Positions 40,675 through 51,026 of a DNA stretch of 64,000 nt are shown piece after piece. The translations under genes and the position numbers were made by a program. This DNA is from Xanthomonas sontii (GTDB taxonomy: Bacteria; Pseudomonadota; Gammaproteobacteria; Xanthomonadales; Xanthomonadaceae), in assembly GCF_040529055.1 (NCBI RefSeq), contig NZ_CP132342.1, positions 744,001-808,000 on the forward strand, in the 5' to 3' direction. Position 1 is the stretch's first letter. Every line of letters starts with the position of its first letter. Under the pieces are notes generated by a model that had not been told where the DNA came from, made no database searches, and worked only from the letters and a program-made list of their open reading frames with translations.

Positions 40675-41877
40675 TCAGCCCTTGTGCACGGTCGCCACGG
40701 CCTGGGTCACGTAGTCCAGGTTCTTCTGGCTCAGCGCGGCCACGCAGATGCGGCCGGTGCCGACCGCGTAGATGCCGAACTCCTCGCGCAGCCGGTCCAC
40801 CTGCGCCTTGCTCAGGCCCGAGTAGGAGAACATGCCGGCCTGCTGCTGGATGAAGCCGAACTCCGGCGCGCCGAGGGCGGCCAGCTTCTGCACCATGCCG
40901 GCGCGCAGGGCGTGGATGCGCTCGCGCATCTCGGTCAGTTCCTGCTCCCACATCGCGCGCAGTTCCGGGCTGTTGAGCACCCCGGCGACCAGCGCGGCGC
41001 CGTGCGTGGACGGGCTGGAGTAGATGGTGCGGATGATGCGCTTGACCTGCGACTGCACCGCCTTGCTCTCGGCAGCATTCGCCGAGACCACCGACAGCGC
41101 GCCGACGCGCTCGCCGTACAGCGAGAACGACTTGGAGTAGGAACTGGCGACCACGTAGTTGTCGATGCCGACCTCGGCCAGCAGGCGCACCGCGTAGGCG
41201 TCGGCGTCGATGCCCTTGTCGAAGCCCTGGTAGGCGATGTCCACGAACGGGAACAGGTTGCGTTCCTTCAGCAGCTCGGCCACGGTGCGCCACTGCGCCT
41301 GGCTCAGGTCGGCGCCGGTCGGGTTGTGGCAGCACGCGTGCAGCAGCACCACGCTGCCGGGGGCGAGCTGGCGCAGGTCGGCGAGCATGCCGTCGAAATT
41401 CAGGCCGTGGCTGGCCGGATCGAAATAGGTGTACTCGACCACGTCGAAGCCGGCGGCACCGAACACGGCGCGGTGGTTCTCCCAGCTCGGGTTGCTGATG
41501 GCGATGGTCGAGGTGGACAGCAGCTTCTTCAGCAGGTCCGCGCCCACGCGCAGCGCACCGCTGCCGCCGACGGTCTGCGAGGTGGCGACGCGGCCGGCGG
41601 CCAGCAGCGGCGACTCGGCGCCGAACAGCAGTTTCTGCGTGGCCAGGTCGTAGGCGGGCAGGCCGTCGATCGGCAGGTAGCCGCGCGGCCTGGCGTCCTG
41701 CGCCAGCTGCTGCTCGATCTGCTGCACCGCGCGCAGCAGCGGGATGCGGCCGTTTTCGTCGTAGTAGATGCCCACGCCCAGGTTGACCTTGGTCGGGCGG
41801 GAGTCGGCGTTGTAGGCCTCGGTCAGGCCCAGGATCGGGTCGCCTGGGACCTGTTCCACGTTTGCAAAGAAGGACAC
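40675..41877 (-). CDS. tyrB: Aromatic amino acid aminotransferase
   Basis: A 400-aa PLP enzyme of aminotransferase class I that makes aromatic amino acids (and aspartate) from their keto acids. It starts with GTG (VSFFANVEQVPGDPILGLTEAYNADSRPTKVNLGVG); the frame is open to 41940 but the homologous part begins here. The PLP lysine motif is NYVVASSYSKSFSLYGERVGAL and the substrate arginine region is GRICVAALS near the end. It is divergent from a TonB-dependent receptor across 130 bp. Confidence 0.93.
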   Translation of the reverse strand: MSFFANVEQVPGDPILGLTEAYNADSRPTKVNLGVGIYYDENGRIPLLRAVQQIEQQLAQDARPRGYLPIDGLPAYDLATQKLLFGAESPLLAAGRVATSQTVGGSGALRVGADLLKKLLSTSTIAISNPSWENHRAVFGAAGFDVVEYTYFDPASHGLNFDGMLADLRQLAPGSVVLLHACCHNPTGADLSQAQWRTVAELLKERNLFPFVDIAYQGFDKGIDADAYAVRLLAEVGIDNYVVASSYSKSFSLYGERVGALSVVSANAAESKAVQSQVKRIIRTIYSSPSTHGAALVAGVLNSPELRAMWEQELTEMRERIHALRAGMVQKLAALGAPEFGFIQQQAGMFSYSGLSKAQVDRLREEFGIYAVGTGRICVAALSQKNLDYVTQAVATVHKG

Positions 41878-42007
41878 GGCGGTACTCGTTCGGTGGCGGA
41901 GGTGGGGGCCGGAAGGACCGGAGCCGGCGCGGTCAAACACCTCATCCTAACAAACGCTGCCGCGCTTGGCCGGGTGCGGCCGGGCGGCAGTTGGGCGATG
42001 ATGGGCC

Positions 42008-44134
42008 ATGTCATCTTCCCTGCCCTCCGCCCTGCTCTGCGGGGCCTGCGCCCTGGCGCTGTCGCCCCTGGTCCACGCCGCTCCCGGCGAGGATCCGGCC
42101 ACCACCTTGCCAGTGCTCCAGGTCCAGGCCGCCCGCGTCGGCGGCGTGGCCGATTTCGACCTGCCGGCGTCGCTGACCACGACCGGCCTGGGCGACAGCG
42201 ACCGCCTCGGCATACAGGCGTCCGAGGCGCTGGTCGGGGTGCCCGGCCTGCTCGCGCGCGATCGCCAGAACTATGCGCAGGACACCCAGCTGTCGATCCG
42301 CGGCTTCGGCGCGCGCTCGGCGTTCGGCGTACGCGGCGTTCGCCTGCTGCTGGACGGCATCCCGGCGACGATGCCGGACGGCCAGGGCCAGCTATCCAAC
42401 TTCAACCTGTTCGGCAGCGAGCGCGTCGAGGTGCTGCGCGGGCCGTTCTCGGCGCTGTACGGCAACTCTTCCGGCGGCGTGGTGCAGCTGTGGAGCGCCG
42501 ACGGCCAGCCGGACGATCCGTGGCGGCTGCGCAGTGCGATCGGCAGCCACGGCACCGCCGCCCTCAGCGCGCAGGCGCTGGGGCAGCAGGGGGACGTCCA
42601 CTACAACCTGGCGGCCACCCATTTCAGCACCGACGGTTACCGCGACCACAGCCACGCCCAGCGCACCACCTTCAACGCCAAGATCGGCATCGACCTGGCG
42701 CCCGGGCGGCGCCTGGACCTGCTGCTCAACGCGCTGGAGGCGCCCGATGCGCAGGATCCGCTGGGCCTGAGCCGCGCTCAGGTCGCCGCCGACCCGCGCC
42801 AGGCCACCGCCGCCGCCGGCCAGTTCGACACCCGCAAGTCCACCCGCCAGGTGCAGGCCGGCGCGATCTTCACCCAGCAGGTGGACCAGCAGACCTGGCG
42901 GCTGATGGGCTACGCCGGGCGCCGCGACGTCACCCAATACCTCTCGGTCCCGGTGGGCGCGCAGAGCAACCCGCTCAATGCCGGCGGTGTGATCGACCTG
43001 GACGGCGACTATGGCGGCCTCGACGCGCGCTGGGCCTGGCAGGGCGAACTGGGCGGCCGCCCGTTCCAGTTCACCGTCGGCACCAATGCCGACCGCCAGC
43101 AACAGCACCGCACCGGCTACGAGAACTTCGTCGGCAGCACGCTCGGGGTGAAGGGCCGGCTGCGCCGCGACCAGCAGGACCGGGTGGAGAACGTGGACCA
43201 GTTCGCCCAGGCCTGGTGGCAGTTCGCCGAGCGCTGGTCGCTGCTGGCCGGGCTGCGCCACAGCCAGGTGCGTTTCCGCTCGAACGACGCCTACATCGTC
43301 GGCCGCAATCCCGACGACAGCGGCCGCACCGACTATGCCGCGACCACGCCGGTGGCCGGGCTGGTGTTCCGCGTCACCGACGACCTGCGGCTCTACGCCT
43401 CGGCCGGGCGCGGGTTCGAGACCCCGACCTTCAACGAGCTGGGCTACCGCCGCGACGGCGGCGCCGGCCTGGCGCTGGACCTGGACGCCGCGCGCAGCCA
43501 GAACCTGGAACTGGGCGCGAAGTGGCGCAACGCCGCCGGCGCCCGTTGGGACGCGGCGCTGTTCCGCGCCACCACCGAGGACGAGCTGGCGGTGGCCAGC
43601 AACACCAACGGCCGCAGCACCTACCGCAACATCGGCCGCACCCGCCGCCAGGGCGCCGAGACCAGCCTGACCCTGCCGCTGGGCGCCAGCGCGCAACTGC
43701 AGGTGGCCTACACCTGGCTGCAGGCGACGGTGCGCCAGGCCTACCTGACCTGCGCCAGCAGCGGCTGCGCGACGCCGACGGCGGTGGTGGCCGCCGGCAC
43801 GCGCCTGCCCGGCGTGCCGCAGCAGCAACTGTTCGCGCGCTGGCAGTGGCAGCCGCGCGCCTGGCAATTCGCGGTGGAGGGCGTGGCCGCCGGCGACACC
43901 GTGGTCAACGACCTGGCCAGCGAGGCCGCGCCCGGCTACGCCCTGCTCAACCTGGAAGCGGCGCGGCGCTGGACCACCGCGCACGGCACCCTGCGCACCT
44001 TCGCGCGCATCGACAACGCGTTCGATCGCCGCTACATCGGCTCGGTCATCGTCAACGACGGCAACGGGCGTTACTACGAGCCGGGCCCCGACCGCAGCTA
44101 CACGGTCGGCTTGCAGTGGGACTTGCCGCACTAG
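42008..44134 (+). CDS. TonB-dependent outer-membrane receptor
   Basis: A 708-aa receptor with a signal peptide (MSSSLPSALLCGACALALSPLVHA). The plug domain includes TLPVLQVQAARVGGVADFDLPASL, LSIRGFGARSAFGVRGVRLLLDGIPATMPDGQGQ and SERVEVLRGPFSALYGNSSGGVVQL, and the beta barrel runs to the C-terminal DRSYTVGLQWDLPH. The RGVRLLLDGIPATMPDGQ pattern is of the siderophore/vitamin type, but the ligand cannot be read. An IS481-family element is inserted on its stop codon, leaving the protein complete. Confidence 0.92.
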   Translation: MSSSLPSALLCGACALALSPLVHAAPGEDPATTLPVLQVQAARVGGVADFDLPASLTTTGLGDSDRLGIQASEALVGVPGLLARDRQNYAQDTQLSIRGFGARSAFGVRGVRLLLDGIPATMPDGQGQLSNFNLFGSERVEVLRGPFSALYGNSSGGVVQLWSADGQPDDPWRLRSAIGSHGTAALSAQALGQQGDVHYNLAATHFSTDGYRDHSHAQRTTFNAKIGIDLAPGRRLDLLLNALEAPDAQDPLGLSRAQVAADPRQATAAAGQFDTRKSTRQVQAGAIFTQQVDQQTWRLMGYAGRRDVTQYLSVPVGAQSNPLNAGGVIDLDGDYGGLDARWAWQGELGGRPFQFTVGTNADRQQQHRTGYENFVGSTLGVKGRLRRDQQDRVENVDQFAQAWWQFAERWSLLAGLRHSQVRFRSNDAYIVGRNPDDSGRTDYAATTPVAGLVFRVTDDLRLYASAGRGFETPTFNELGYRRDGGAGLALDLDAARSQNLELGAKWRNAAGARWDAALFRATTEDELAVASNTNGRSTYRNIGRTRRQGAETSLTLPLGASAQLQVAYTWLQATVRQAYLTCASSGCATPTAVVAAGTRLPGVPQQQLFARWQWQPRAWQFAVEGVAAGDTVVNDLASEAAPGYALLNLEAARRWTTAHGTLRTFARIDNAFDRRYIGSVIVNDGNGRYYEPGPDRSYTVGLQWDLPH

Positions 44135-44135
44135 C
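44130..44135. repeat. Left target-site duplication of the IS481-type element (ACTAGC)
   Basis: ACTAGC flanks the element on the left and is repeated at 45158-45163. It fits the NCTAGN target of IS481. This copy contains the TAG stop codon of the receptor. Confidence 0.85.
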
Positions 44136-45157
44136 TGTGATCTCTCAGTAGGTTGTTCATCCGGGGCATCTCTGGAAGATGGGGGTTACCAAGCCAACCC
44201 AGCCCCAGGAGCCCCGGATGAACCTGCATAAACATGCCCGTTTGAGCCCTCGCGGTCGAGCCCTGCTGGTGGATCGCATCCTTGTTCATGGGCTGCGCGT
44301 GGAAGAAGCGGCGCATGCGGCCGGTGTGAGCGTCCGAACGGCCTACAAATGGCTCAAGCGCTTCAAGGAAGAGGGGGCGCAAGGGCTGAGCGACCGCACC
44401 TCCCGGCCTCACGACTGCCCCCATGCCACGCCTCGGGGCGTGGTGGATCAGGTCATCGCGCTGCGCCGTTCACGCCACACGTATCGGCAGATCGCCGAGC
44501 AGCTGCCTGTGGCGCCGAGCACCATCGCCCGGTTGCTGCGCCGCGCCGGCCTGCACCGGCTGGCCGAGCTGGAACCGGCGCTGCCGGACAATCGCTATGA
44601 ATACGCCCAACCCGGCCAACTGCTGCATCTGGACATCAAGAAGCTGGCCCGTTTCCGCCAGCCCGGCCACCGCGTGACCGATGATCGGACGGTCACCTCC
44701 CGTGGCATTGGCTGGGAGTACGTCCACCTAGCCATCGACGATCACTCGCGCGTGGCCTTCGGCACCATCGAGCCCGATGAGCGCGGTTTCAGTGCCTGCA
44801 GGGCCCTGATGCAGGCGGTTCGCTACTACCGCAGCCTGGGCGTGCGCTTGGAGCGCGTGTTGACCGACAACGGCGCCTGCTACAAATCACGCCGCTTTCG
44901 ACGCCTTGTCCGACGGCTCGGCCTGCGCCATCTGCGAACCCGACCCTACACGCCACGCACCAATGGCAAGGCCGAGCGGCTGGTGCAGACCAGCCTGCGA
45001 GAATGGGCTTATGCGCGCTCCTATATCGACTCCACGCAACGCGCCAACGCCTTCTCGGGCTGGCTGCATCATTACAACTGGCATCGACCACACGCCAGCC
45101 TCGGCTACAAACCGCCCATCTCCCGAATTCCACTGAACAACGTGGTGGGTTTACACA
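44136..45157. mobile_element. IS481-family insertion sequence, 1022 bp
   Basis: The ends are imperfect inverted repeats of about 24 bp. Both ends begin with TGTG and both carry GTTGTTCA at positions 17-24 from the end, with scattered matches between. It is bounded by the 6-bp duplication ACTAGC, a member of the NCTAGN class used by IS481 of Bordetella pertussis. It holds a single intact transposase gene, so it is potentially active and probably a recent insertion. Confidence 0.85.
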
Positions 45158-45162
45158 ACTAG
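44218..45162 (+). CDS. IS481-family transposase
   Basis: A 314-aa DDE transposase with an N-terminal helix-turn-helix (RVEEAAHAAGVSVRTAYKWLKRF), a second one (TYRQIAEQLPVAPSTIARLLRRAG) and an rve integrase core. The catalytic triad is D139 (LLHLDIKKL), D217 (VLTDNGACYK) and E253 (TNGKAERLVQT). The start MNLHKHARL follows GCCCCGG; an in-frame GTG-like extension to 44179 is less likely. The stop codon TAG lies in the right-hand target duplication rather than inside the element, so it is provided by the host DNA. Confidence 0.93.
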   Translation: MNLHKHARLSPRGRALLVDRILVHGLRVEEAAHAAGVSVRTAYKWLKRFKEEGAQGLSDRTSRPHDCPHATPRGVVDQVIALRRSRHTYRQIAEQLPVAPSTIARLLRRAGLHRLAELEPALPDNRYEYAQPGQLLHLDIKKLARFRQPGHRVTDDRTVTSRGIGWEYVHLAIDDHSRVAFGTIEPDERGFSACRALMQAVRYYRSLGVRLERVLTDNGACYKSRRFRRLVRRLGLRHLRTRPYTPRTNGKAERLVQTSLREWAYARSYIDSTQRANAFSGWLHHYNWHRPHASLGYKPPISRIPLNNVVGLHN

Positions 45163-45163
45163 C
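45158..45163. repeat. Right target-site duplication (ACTAGC)
   Basis: Direct repeat of 44130-44135. Its TAG serves as the transposase stop codon. Confidence 0.85.
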
Positions 45164-45603
45164 CGCGAACGCCTGCCGGTCTGGCTAGGCTTTCGCTCGC
45201 GGCTGCGTGGCGAGGCGGCTGCGCACCTGCTTGGTTCTGGCGACCACTCGGCGATGGCCTGCCGCAGCTGTTCGCCGATGACGGTCGATGCGTTCATCAG
45301 CATCTGCACCTGTCGAACGACAGCAAGTGCGAGGCGCAGATGCAGCGCGAGGCGAACGCGATAGCGGCACTGCGGAAGAAGGCGTCTGGCAGCCGCGTAT
45401 GAATCAGCGGAGGCGATGCCGCGCCTGGCATGAGCGAACGCCAGGTGCCGCGCGTCTACGCGCTGCGCCGCGCCTGCAAGTCGTCTACCAAACGCACTGC
45501 ACCTGTCTACGCGAACCGGCGGCGGACGCTGGCGGCGTTCTTCGCGGCGGCGCTAGCGTAATGCCACCCCCGCATACCGCCACGCCTCTCCAGGAGACGC
45601 ACC
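45164..45603. other. 440-bp region with no firm gene right of the IS element
   Basis: No family-recognisable gene is seen. Two short open stretches could be the remains of coding sequence: one ending at about 45401 (SNDSKCEAQMQREANAIAAL), and MSERQVPRVYALRRACKSST from 45430. Neither has a good start signal. An AGGAGA ribosome binding site for the next gene is at its right end. Confidence 0.4.
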
Positions 45604-46023
45604 ATGAGCACATCCGACGACAGCCGCGACAACGCCGGCACCAAGAGCAAACCCGCGTTGGCCGAAGGCGTCAGCGCCACGCCGTACCAAGGCACCTTCA
45701 CGGTGGTCAATTGCACCGGCCAGACGATCAACAACGTCAGCGTCAAGCACACCTGCGGCAACTACATGGATCCGGCCGCTTCGGCGTCGCTGCCGCCGGG
45801 CGGCACGATCGCCTCCGTGCCGCTGCGGGCGCAGACCGGCTCCAACGACTACTGGAACCTGTCGTTCCAGATGAGCGACGGCAGCTCGCGTAGCCGCAAC
45901 AGCAAGCAATGCAACTACGTGCAGAGCGATGCGCCGGGGACCTGCATCATCGCGCTGTACGCCAGCAGCTTCAGTGTGCTGACGCCGGTCAGCTCACCGT
46001 GCATGAACAACAGCTACGACTGA
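45604..46023 (+). CDS. Orphan 139-aa protein, aegerolysin-like in layout only
   Basis: A protein of unknown function preceded by a clear AGGAGA site. The N-terminal 30 residues are polar (MSTSDDSRDNAGTKSKPALA). The rest is rich in Ser, Thr, Asn and beta-strand patterns, with four to five cysteines (VVNCTGQTINNVSVKHTCG, KQCNYVQSDAPGTC, SSPCMNN). No signal peptide is evident. The alternating strands and the length recall small beta-sandwich proteins such as aegerolysins, but no specific motif supports that. Lies next to the IS element and a gene-poor gap, in an accessory-looking stretch. Confidence 0.6.
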   Translation: MSTSDDSRDNAGTKSKPALAEGVSATPYQGTFTVVNCTGQTINNVSVKHTCGNYMDPAASASLPPGGTIASVPLRAQTGSNDYWNLSFQMSDGSSRSRNSKQCNYVQSDAPGTCIIALYASSFSVLTPVSSPCMNNSYD

Positions 46024-46122
46024 GCGATCGCATGCCCGGCCGCTGCTGTCGCGACGTCGGCAGCGGCAGGGCATTGCCCGCGGTGGCGAGCGTGCGCGGC
46101 GACATCGCGACCGCCGTCCGCG

Positions 46123-46887
46123 TCAACTGCGCATGATCGATACCCCGCCGTCGACCAGCATCGCGCTGCCGGTCACGAACGCGGCTTCGTCCGAGGCCAG
46201 GAACAGCGCGGCCCGTGCCAGTTCGTCCGGCTGCGCCAGGCGTTTGAGCGCATGCAACTGCGCGACCTGCGCCAGCGCTTCCGGCGTGCCGTTCATCGCC
46301 TCCGCCATCGGCGTGTGCGTGCCGCCCGGCAGCAAGGCGTTGACCCGGATCGCCTGCGGTCCGAACTCCGCTGCCAGCGCCTGGGTCAGGCCGATCAGGC
46401 CGGCCTTGCTGGCGGCATAGGCGGCGGTGCACGGGAAGCCGACGGTGTGGCCGACGAAGGTCGAGGTGAAGATCAGCGACCCGCCGCCGCGTGCCAGCAT
46501 CGCCGGAATCTGATGCTTGGCGCCGAAGAATGCGCCGCTGAGATTGGTATCGAGCGCGTCGCGCCAGGCCTGCGCCTGCAGTTGCGTGGTCGGCACCAGC
46601 GTGCCCAGGGTGCCGGCGTTGTTGAAGCCGATGTCCAGCCCGCCGAAGCGCGTGTTCGCCAGCGCCACCAACGCCTGCGCATAGGCCTCCTCGCGGACGT
46701 CGCCGGCCAGCCACGCGGCCTGGCCGCCGGCGTCCTCGATCTCCGCGGCGAGCGTCTGCAGCAGCGCACCGCGGCGCGCGCCCAGTACTACGCAGGCGCC
46801 TTCCCGCGCGAACAGGTGCGCGGCGGCGTGGCCGATGCCGGAACTGGCGCCGGTAATGAGCGCGATCTTGCCGTGCAAGCGTTGCAT
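46123..46887 (-). CDS. SDR family NAD(P)-dependent oxidoreductase
   Basis: A 254-aa classical short-chain dehydrogenase. The nucleotide-binding motif is ITGASSGIGHAAAH, the structural NNAG motif reads FNNAGTLG, and the catalytic YxxxK is in AAYAASKAGLIGL with the upstream serine region SLIFTSTFVGH. A GGAG site precedes the ATG at 46887 (an alternative ATG is at 46899). The substrate is unknown. It follows the sigma54 activator gene on the same strand, with a repeat-containing gap of 341 bp. Confidence 0.88.
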   Translation of the reverse strand: MQRLHGKIALITGASSGIGHAAAHLFAREGACVVLGARRGALLQTLAAEIEDAGGQAAWLAGDVREEAYAQALVALANTRFGGLDIGFNNAGTLGTLVPTTQLQAQAWRDALDTNLSGAFFGAKHQIPAMLARGGGSLIFTSTFVGHTVGFPCTAAYAASKAGLIGLTQALAAEFGPQAIRVNALLPGGTHTPMAEAMNGTPEALAQVAQLHALKRLAQPDELARAALFLASDEAAFVTGSAMLVDGGVSIMRS

Positions 46888-47228
46888 GTGAAGCTCCATG
46901 GTTACGAAGGAGCCTGGAGCATCGCCGGCAGCACCGCGCGCTGCTCGCCGTGTTCGGACGCGGCAGTCGTGGGCGATGTGTTCGGTCAGAAAGAGGTCAT
47001 GGATGCGAGAGCGGTTTCCAACCGACGAGGGGTCTGTGGGAGGGCTGTCGCGGCGAAAGGGCGCTCCAGCCACGCGCGTTGCTGCGGTTCGGTGGAAACC
47101 GCGCTGCGCTGTAGGAGCAGCGTCAGCCGCGACTGACATGACCGATAACGCCGTGTCGCGGCTGCAGCCGCTCCTACGAGACGTGCGACGTCGACGACCG
47201 CGCAAGGCGCAGCCGGCGATATGCCGCC
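46888..47228. other. 341-bp gap between the SDR and activator genes
   Basis: The gap contains the repeat pair described separately at 47110-47179 and a partial copy near 47040 (TGTGGGAGGG). No gene is apparent in it. The SDR promoter probably lies at its left end, but no boxes are clear. Confidence 0.45.
47110..47179. repeat. Inverted REP-like pair
   Basis: TGTAGGAGCAGCGTCAGCCG-type sequence (47110-47133) is followed, in inverse orientation, by GTCGCGGCTGCAGCCGCTCC-type sequence (47155-47179). Each half is itself a hairpin around GCNGCN...AGCCGC. This repeat is dispersed in the window. Confidence 0.75.
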
Positions 47229-49127
47229 TCAGTGCGTCCCCAACTGCAGCCGTCGGTACAGCGTGCTGCGGCTGATGCCGAGCCGGCGTGCGGCCTGCGA
47301 GACGTTGCCGTTGCAGGCATCCAGGGCCTGGCGCATGGCGCCGAGCGCGAGACTGTCGAGGTCGGCATCGGGCAACGGCATCGCGGTGCCGCCGTTGCTG
47401 CCCTGCTCTCCCGCGCGCACGCCGGGCAGATAGGCCGGCAATGCATCGGCATCGACCAGCGCATCCGCTTCGCTCAACGCCACCAGGGTGCGCAGGCACG
47501 CCACCAGCTGGCGCAGATTGCCCGGCCACGCGTAGGCGCTCAGCGTCGCCAGGGCCGCCTCGGTCAGGCGCCTGCCCTGGCCAAGCCGTGTCCACAGCTC
47601 GGCGACGAGCGCGCGTCGGTCCGGATGCGCACGCAGTGCCGGAATCTGCACGCAGTGGTGGGCGATGCGGTAGTACAGATCGGGCCGGAAGCGCTGCTCG
47701 GCCATCGCCGCGTCCAGGTCGCGGTGGGTGGCGCAGACCAGCGCGAAATCCAGCTTCACCGGCTTGCCGCCGCCCAGCGGCAGCAACTCGCGTTCCTGCA
47801 GCACGCGCAGCAGCCGCGGCTGCAAGGCCAGCGGCATGTCGCCGATCTCGTCCAAGAACAGCACGCCGCCGTCGGCCTGGCGCAGCAGGCCCGGGTTGCC
47901 GTGCTTGCGCGCGCCGGTGAAGGCGCCATCCTCGTAGCCGAACAGTTCCGCTTCGATCAGCCCTTCCGGCAGCGCCGCGCAGTTGACCGCCACGAACGGG
48001 CGCCCGGCGCGGGCGCTGCGCCGATGCAATTCGCGCGCGAACACTTCCTTGCCGGTGCCGGTCTCGCCCTGCACCAGCACCGGCAGTTGCGCATCGAGCA
48101 CGCGCCGCGCGCGTTCCAGCGCCAGTTCCTGCGCCGCGTCGAACAGCGGCGCGTCGGACGCCGCCGCCGCCGAAGGCCGCGACGACGCGGTCACGGTGAT
48201 CGGCGCCTGCTGCGGGCGTCGCCGCGGACGGTCGTCGGCCGGGCTGTCGATGCGTCCGTGCAGCGCCCGCCCCTGCAGGTCGAACACGCTGCCCTGCTGG
48301 CGCAGCCGCGACAGCGGCTCTTCGAACAGCGCTTCGTAGGGCGCGCGGCCGAGTTCGTGGCGCTCCAGCCCGAACAGCCGCAACCCGGCCTGGTTGGCCG
48401 CCACCAGGCGGCCGTTGCGGAACGCCAGCAGCGCTTCGCGCGCCGTGCCGAGCAGCGCCGGGTCGTGGTGCACGCGCAGCAGTTCGCAGCCGGGGATGCC
48501 GTCGTCGAAGTAGCGGTGCTCGATGTTGGCCACCGCCATCCGCGCCAGTGCCAGCGCATGCATGTGCTGCACGCTGGCGTCGCCGGAGATGTCGAGCACG
48601 CCGGCCAGGGTGCCGTACGGATCGAAGATCGGCACCGCCGCGCAACTGAGGATCTGGTGCGGGGCGAAATAGTGCTCGCCGCCACGCACTTCCACCGAAC
48701 GGCTTTCGACGATGGCGGTGCCGATGGCGTTGGTGCCGACCTGGGGTTCGCTCCAGCATGCGCCGGGCATCAGCGCCACCCTGCCCGCCTTGTCGAGGAA
48801 GCGCGGGCTGCCTTCGGCGTCGAGGATCCAGCCGGCCTCGTCGGTGAGCAGCACGATGCTGCCGGTGGCCGCGGCGTCGCCGGCCAGGCCTTCCAGTTCG
48901 GCGCGTGCCAGCCGCCACAGCCGCTCGTGCGCCTCGCGCAGGGCGCGCAGGCGCGAGGCTTCCAGTGGTTCGATCGCGGGCTTCGCGTCCGCGGCCAGGC
49001 CCAGGCGCTGGCAGCGCTGCCACGACTGCAGGATGGTGTCGGGCACCTGCCCGACCGGCGCGCCGCCGCGTTCGAAGAAGGCCCGCCGGGCCTGGCCGAG
49101 TTGGTGTTGCGAGGGGTGCTGCGCCAT
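47229..49127 (-). CDS. Sigma54-dependent activator, AcoR-type (GAF-PAS-AAA+-Fis)
   Basis: A 632-aa enhancer-binding protein. A GAF-like sensor region (about 80-210, with GEHYFAPHQILSCAAVPIFDPYG) and a PAS-like stretch (225-270) precede the AAA+ domain. That domain has Walker A GETGTGKE (354-361), the sigma54-contact loop GAFTGA (401-406) and GGVLFLDEIGDMPLALQPRLLRVLQE. A Fis-type HTH ends the protein (NVSQAARRLGISRSTLYRRLQ). The start MAQHPSQHQLGQARRAF fits; the frame is open to 49316. In this family the sensor binds acetoin or other small alcohols or aldehydes. The divergent gene has a -24/-12 promoter, and a palindrome between the genes is the likely binding site. Confidence 0.92.
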   Translation of the reverse strand: MAQHPSQHQLGQARRAFFERGGAPVGQVPDTILQSWQRCQRLGLAADAKPAIEPLEASRLRALREAHERLWRLARAELEGLAGDAAATGSIVLLTDEAGWILDAEGSPRFLDKAGRVALMPGACWSEPQVGTNAIGTAIVESRSVEVRGGEHYFAPHQILSCAAVPIFDPYGTLAGVLDISGDASVQHMHALALARMAVANIEHRYFDDGIPGCELLRVHHDPALLGTAREALLAFRNGRLVAANQAGLRLFGLERHELGRAPYEALFEEPLSRLRQQGSVFDLQGRALHGRIDSPADDRPRRRPQQAPITVTASSRPSAAAASDAPLFDAAQELALERARRVLDAQLPVLVQGETGTGKEVFARELHRRSARAGRPFVAVNCAALPEGLIEAELFGYEDGAFTGARKHGNPGLLRQADGGVLFLDEIGDMPLALQPRLLRVLQERELLPLGGGKPVKLDFALVCATHRDLDAAMAEQRFRPDLYYRIAHHCVQIPALRAHPDRRALVAELWTRLGQGRRLTEAALATLSAYAWPGNLRQLVACLRTLVALSEADALVDADALPAYLPGVRAGEQGSNGGTAMPLPDADLDSLALGAMRQALDACNGNVSQAARRLGISRSTLYRRLQLGTH

Positions 49128-49139
49128 GTCCGGCTCCGC

Positions 49140-49156
49140 TGTCGCAGATTGCGACA
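49140..49156. promoter_or_regulatory. Perfect palindrome TGTCGCA-GAT-TGCGACA, probable enhancer site of the activator
   Basis: A 17-bp sequence with two perfectly inverted 7-bp arms, 13 bp upstream of the activator gene and about 140 bp upstream of the sigma54 promoter of the divergent aldehyde dehydrogenase gene. That is the usual distance for an enhancer-binding protein. A second, weaker TGTCGC-GGT-GCGACC occurs at 49256-49270. Confidence 0.7.
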
Positions 49157-49255
49157 CCTGGTGATACGGGTGTTCCGATAAACAGCACATCCGCCGACGC
49201 AGCGCAATCGACAGACGTGACGCGACGCAGCAAAACCGCAGGGGGTGCGTCGGTG

Positions 49256-49270
49256 TGTCGCGGTGCGACC
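49256..49270. promoter_or_regulatory. Second TGTCGC...GCGACC inverted repeat
   Basis: TGTCGCGGTGCGACC repeats the arms of the palindrome at 49140 with a shorter spacer and one imperfect end. It is 28 bp upstream of the -24 box, so it is either a proximal activator site or chance. Confidence 0.45.
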
Positions 49271-49297
49271 GCGTGACGCGGCGCAGCACGCAAAACC

Positions 49298-49312
49298 TGG
49301 CATCGGACTTGC
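49298..49312 (+). promoter_or_regulatory. Sigma54 (-24/-12) promoter of the aldehyde dehydrogenase operon
   Basis: TGGCATCGGACTTGC has GG and GC separated by exactly 10 bp, matching the sigma54 consensus TGGCAC-N5-TTGC at all the invariant bases. It is 59 bp before the aldehyde dehydrogenase start and next to a sigma54 activator gene. Confidence 0.85.
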
Positions 49313-49370
49313 GCACATGCCGCTACCGGACGGCCCCGCCCGTCCTTTCCGACCGCCGAAGGAGAACATC

Positions 49371-50900
<1,530 letters not shown>

Positions 50901-51026
50901 CCCGCCGGGCAGGGCGGCGGCACGCTGCCGGCGTGCCGTCGTCCGCCTGCGAACTGATCTGGATCAAGGCACTCCGTCGCCGGTCGCGCGATGGTGACAG
51001 GACCCGTTTTTCTCAGGAGCGTTGCG

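Noticed and set aside
40051..44151. A 1366-codon open frame on the plus strand across fbp, tyrB and the receptor
   Set aside because: It is Arg/Pro/Ala-rich shadow reading; the real genes in other frames have full family motifs.
46123..49293. A 1056-codon open frame on the minus strand spanning the SDR and activator genes
   Set aside because: Only its last quarter matches a family (SDR, 46123-46887); the rest is an antiframe of the sigma54 activator caused by high G+C.
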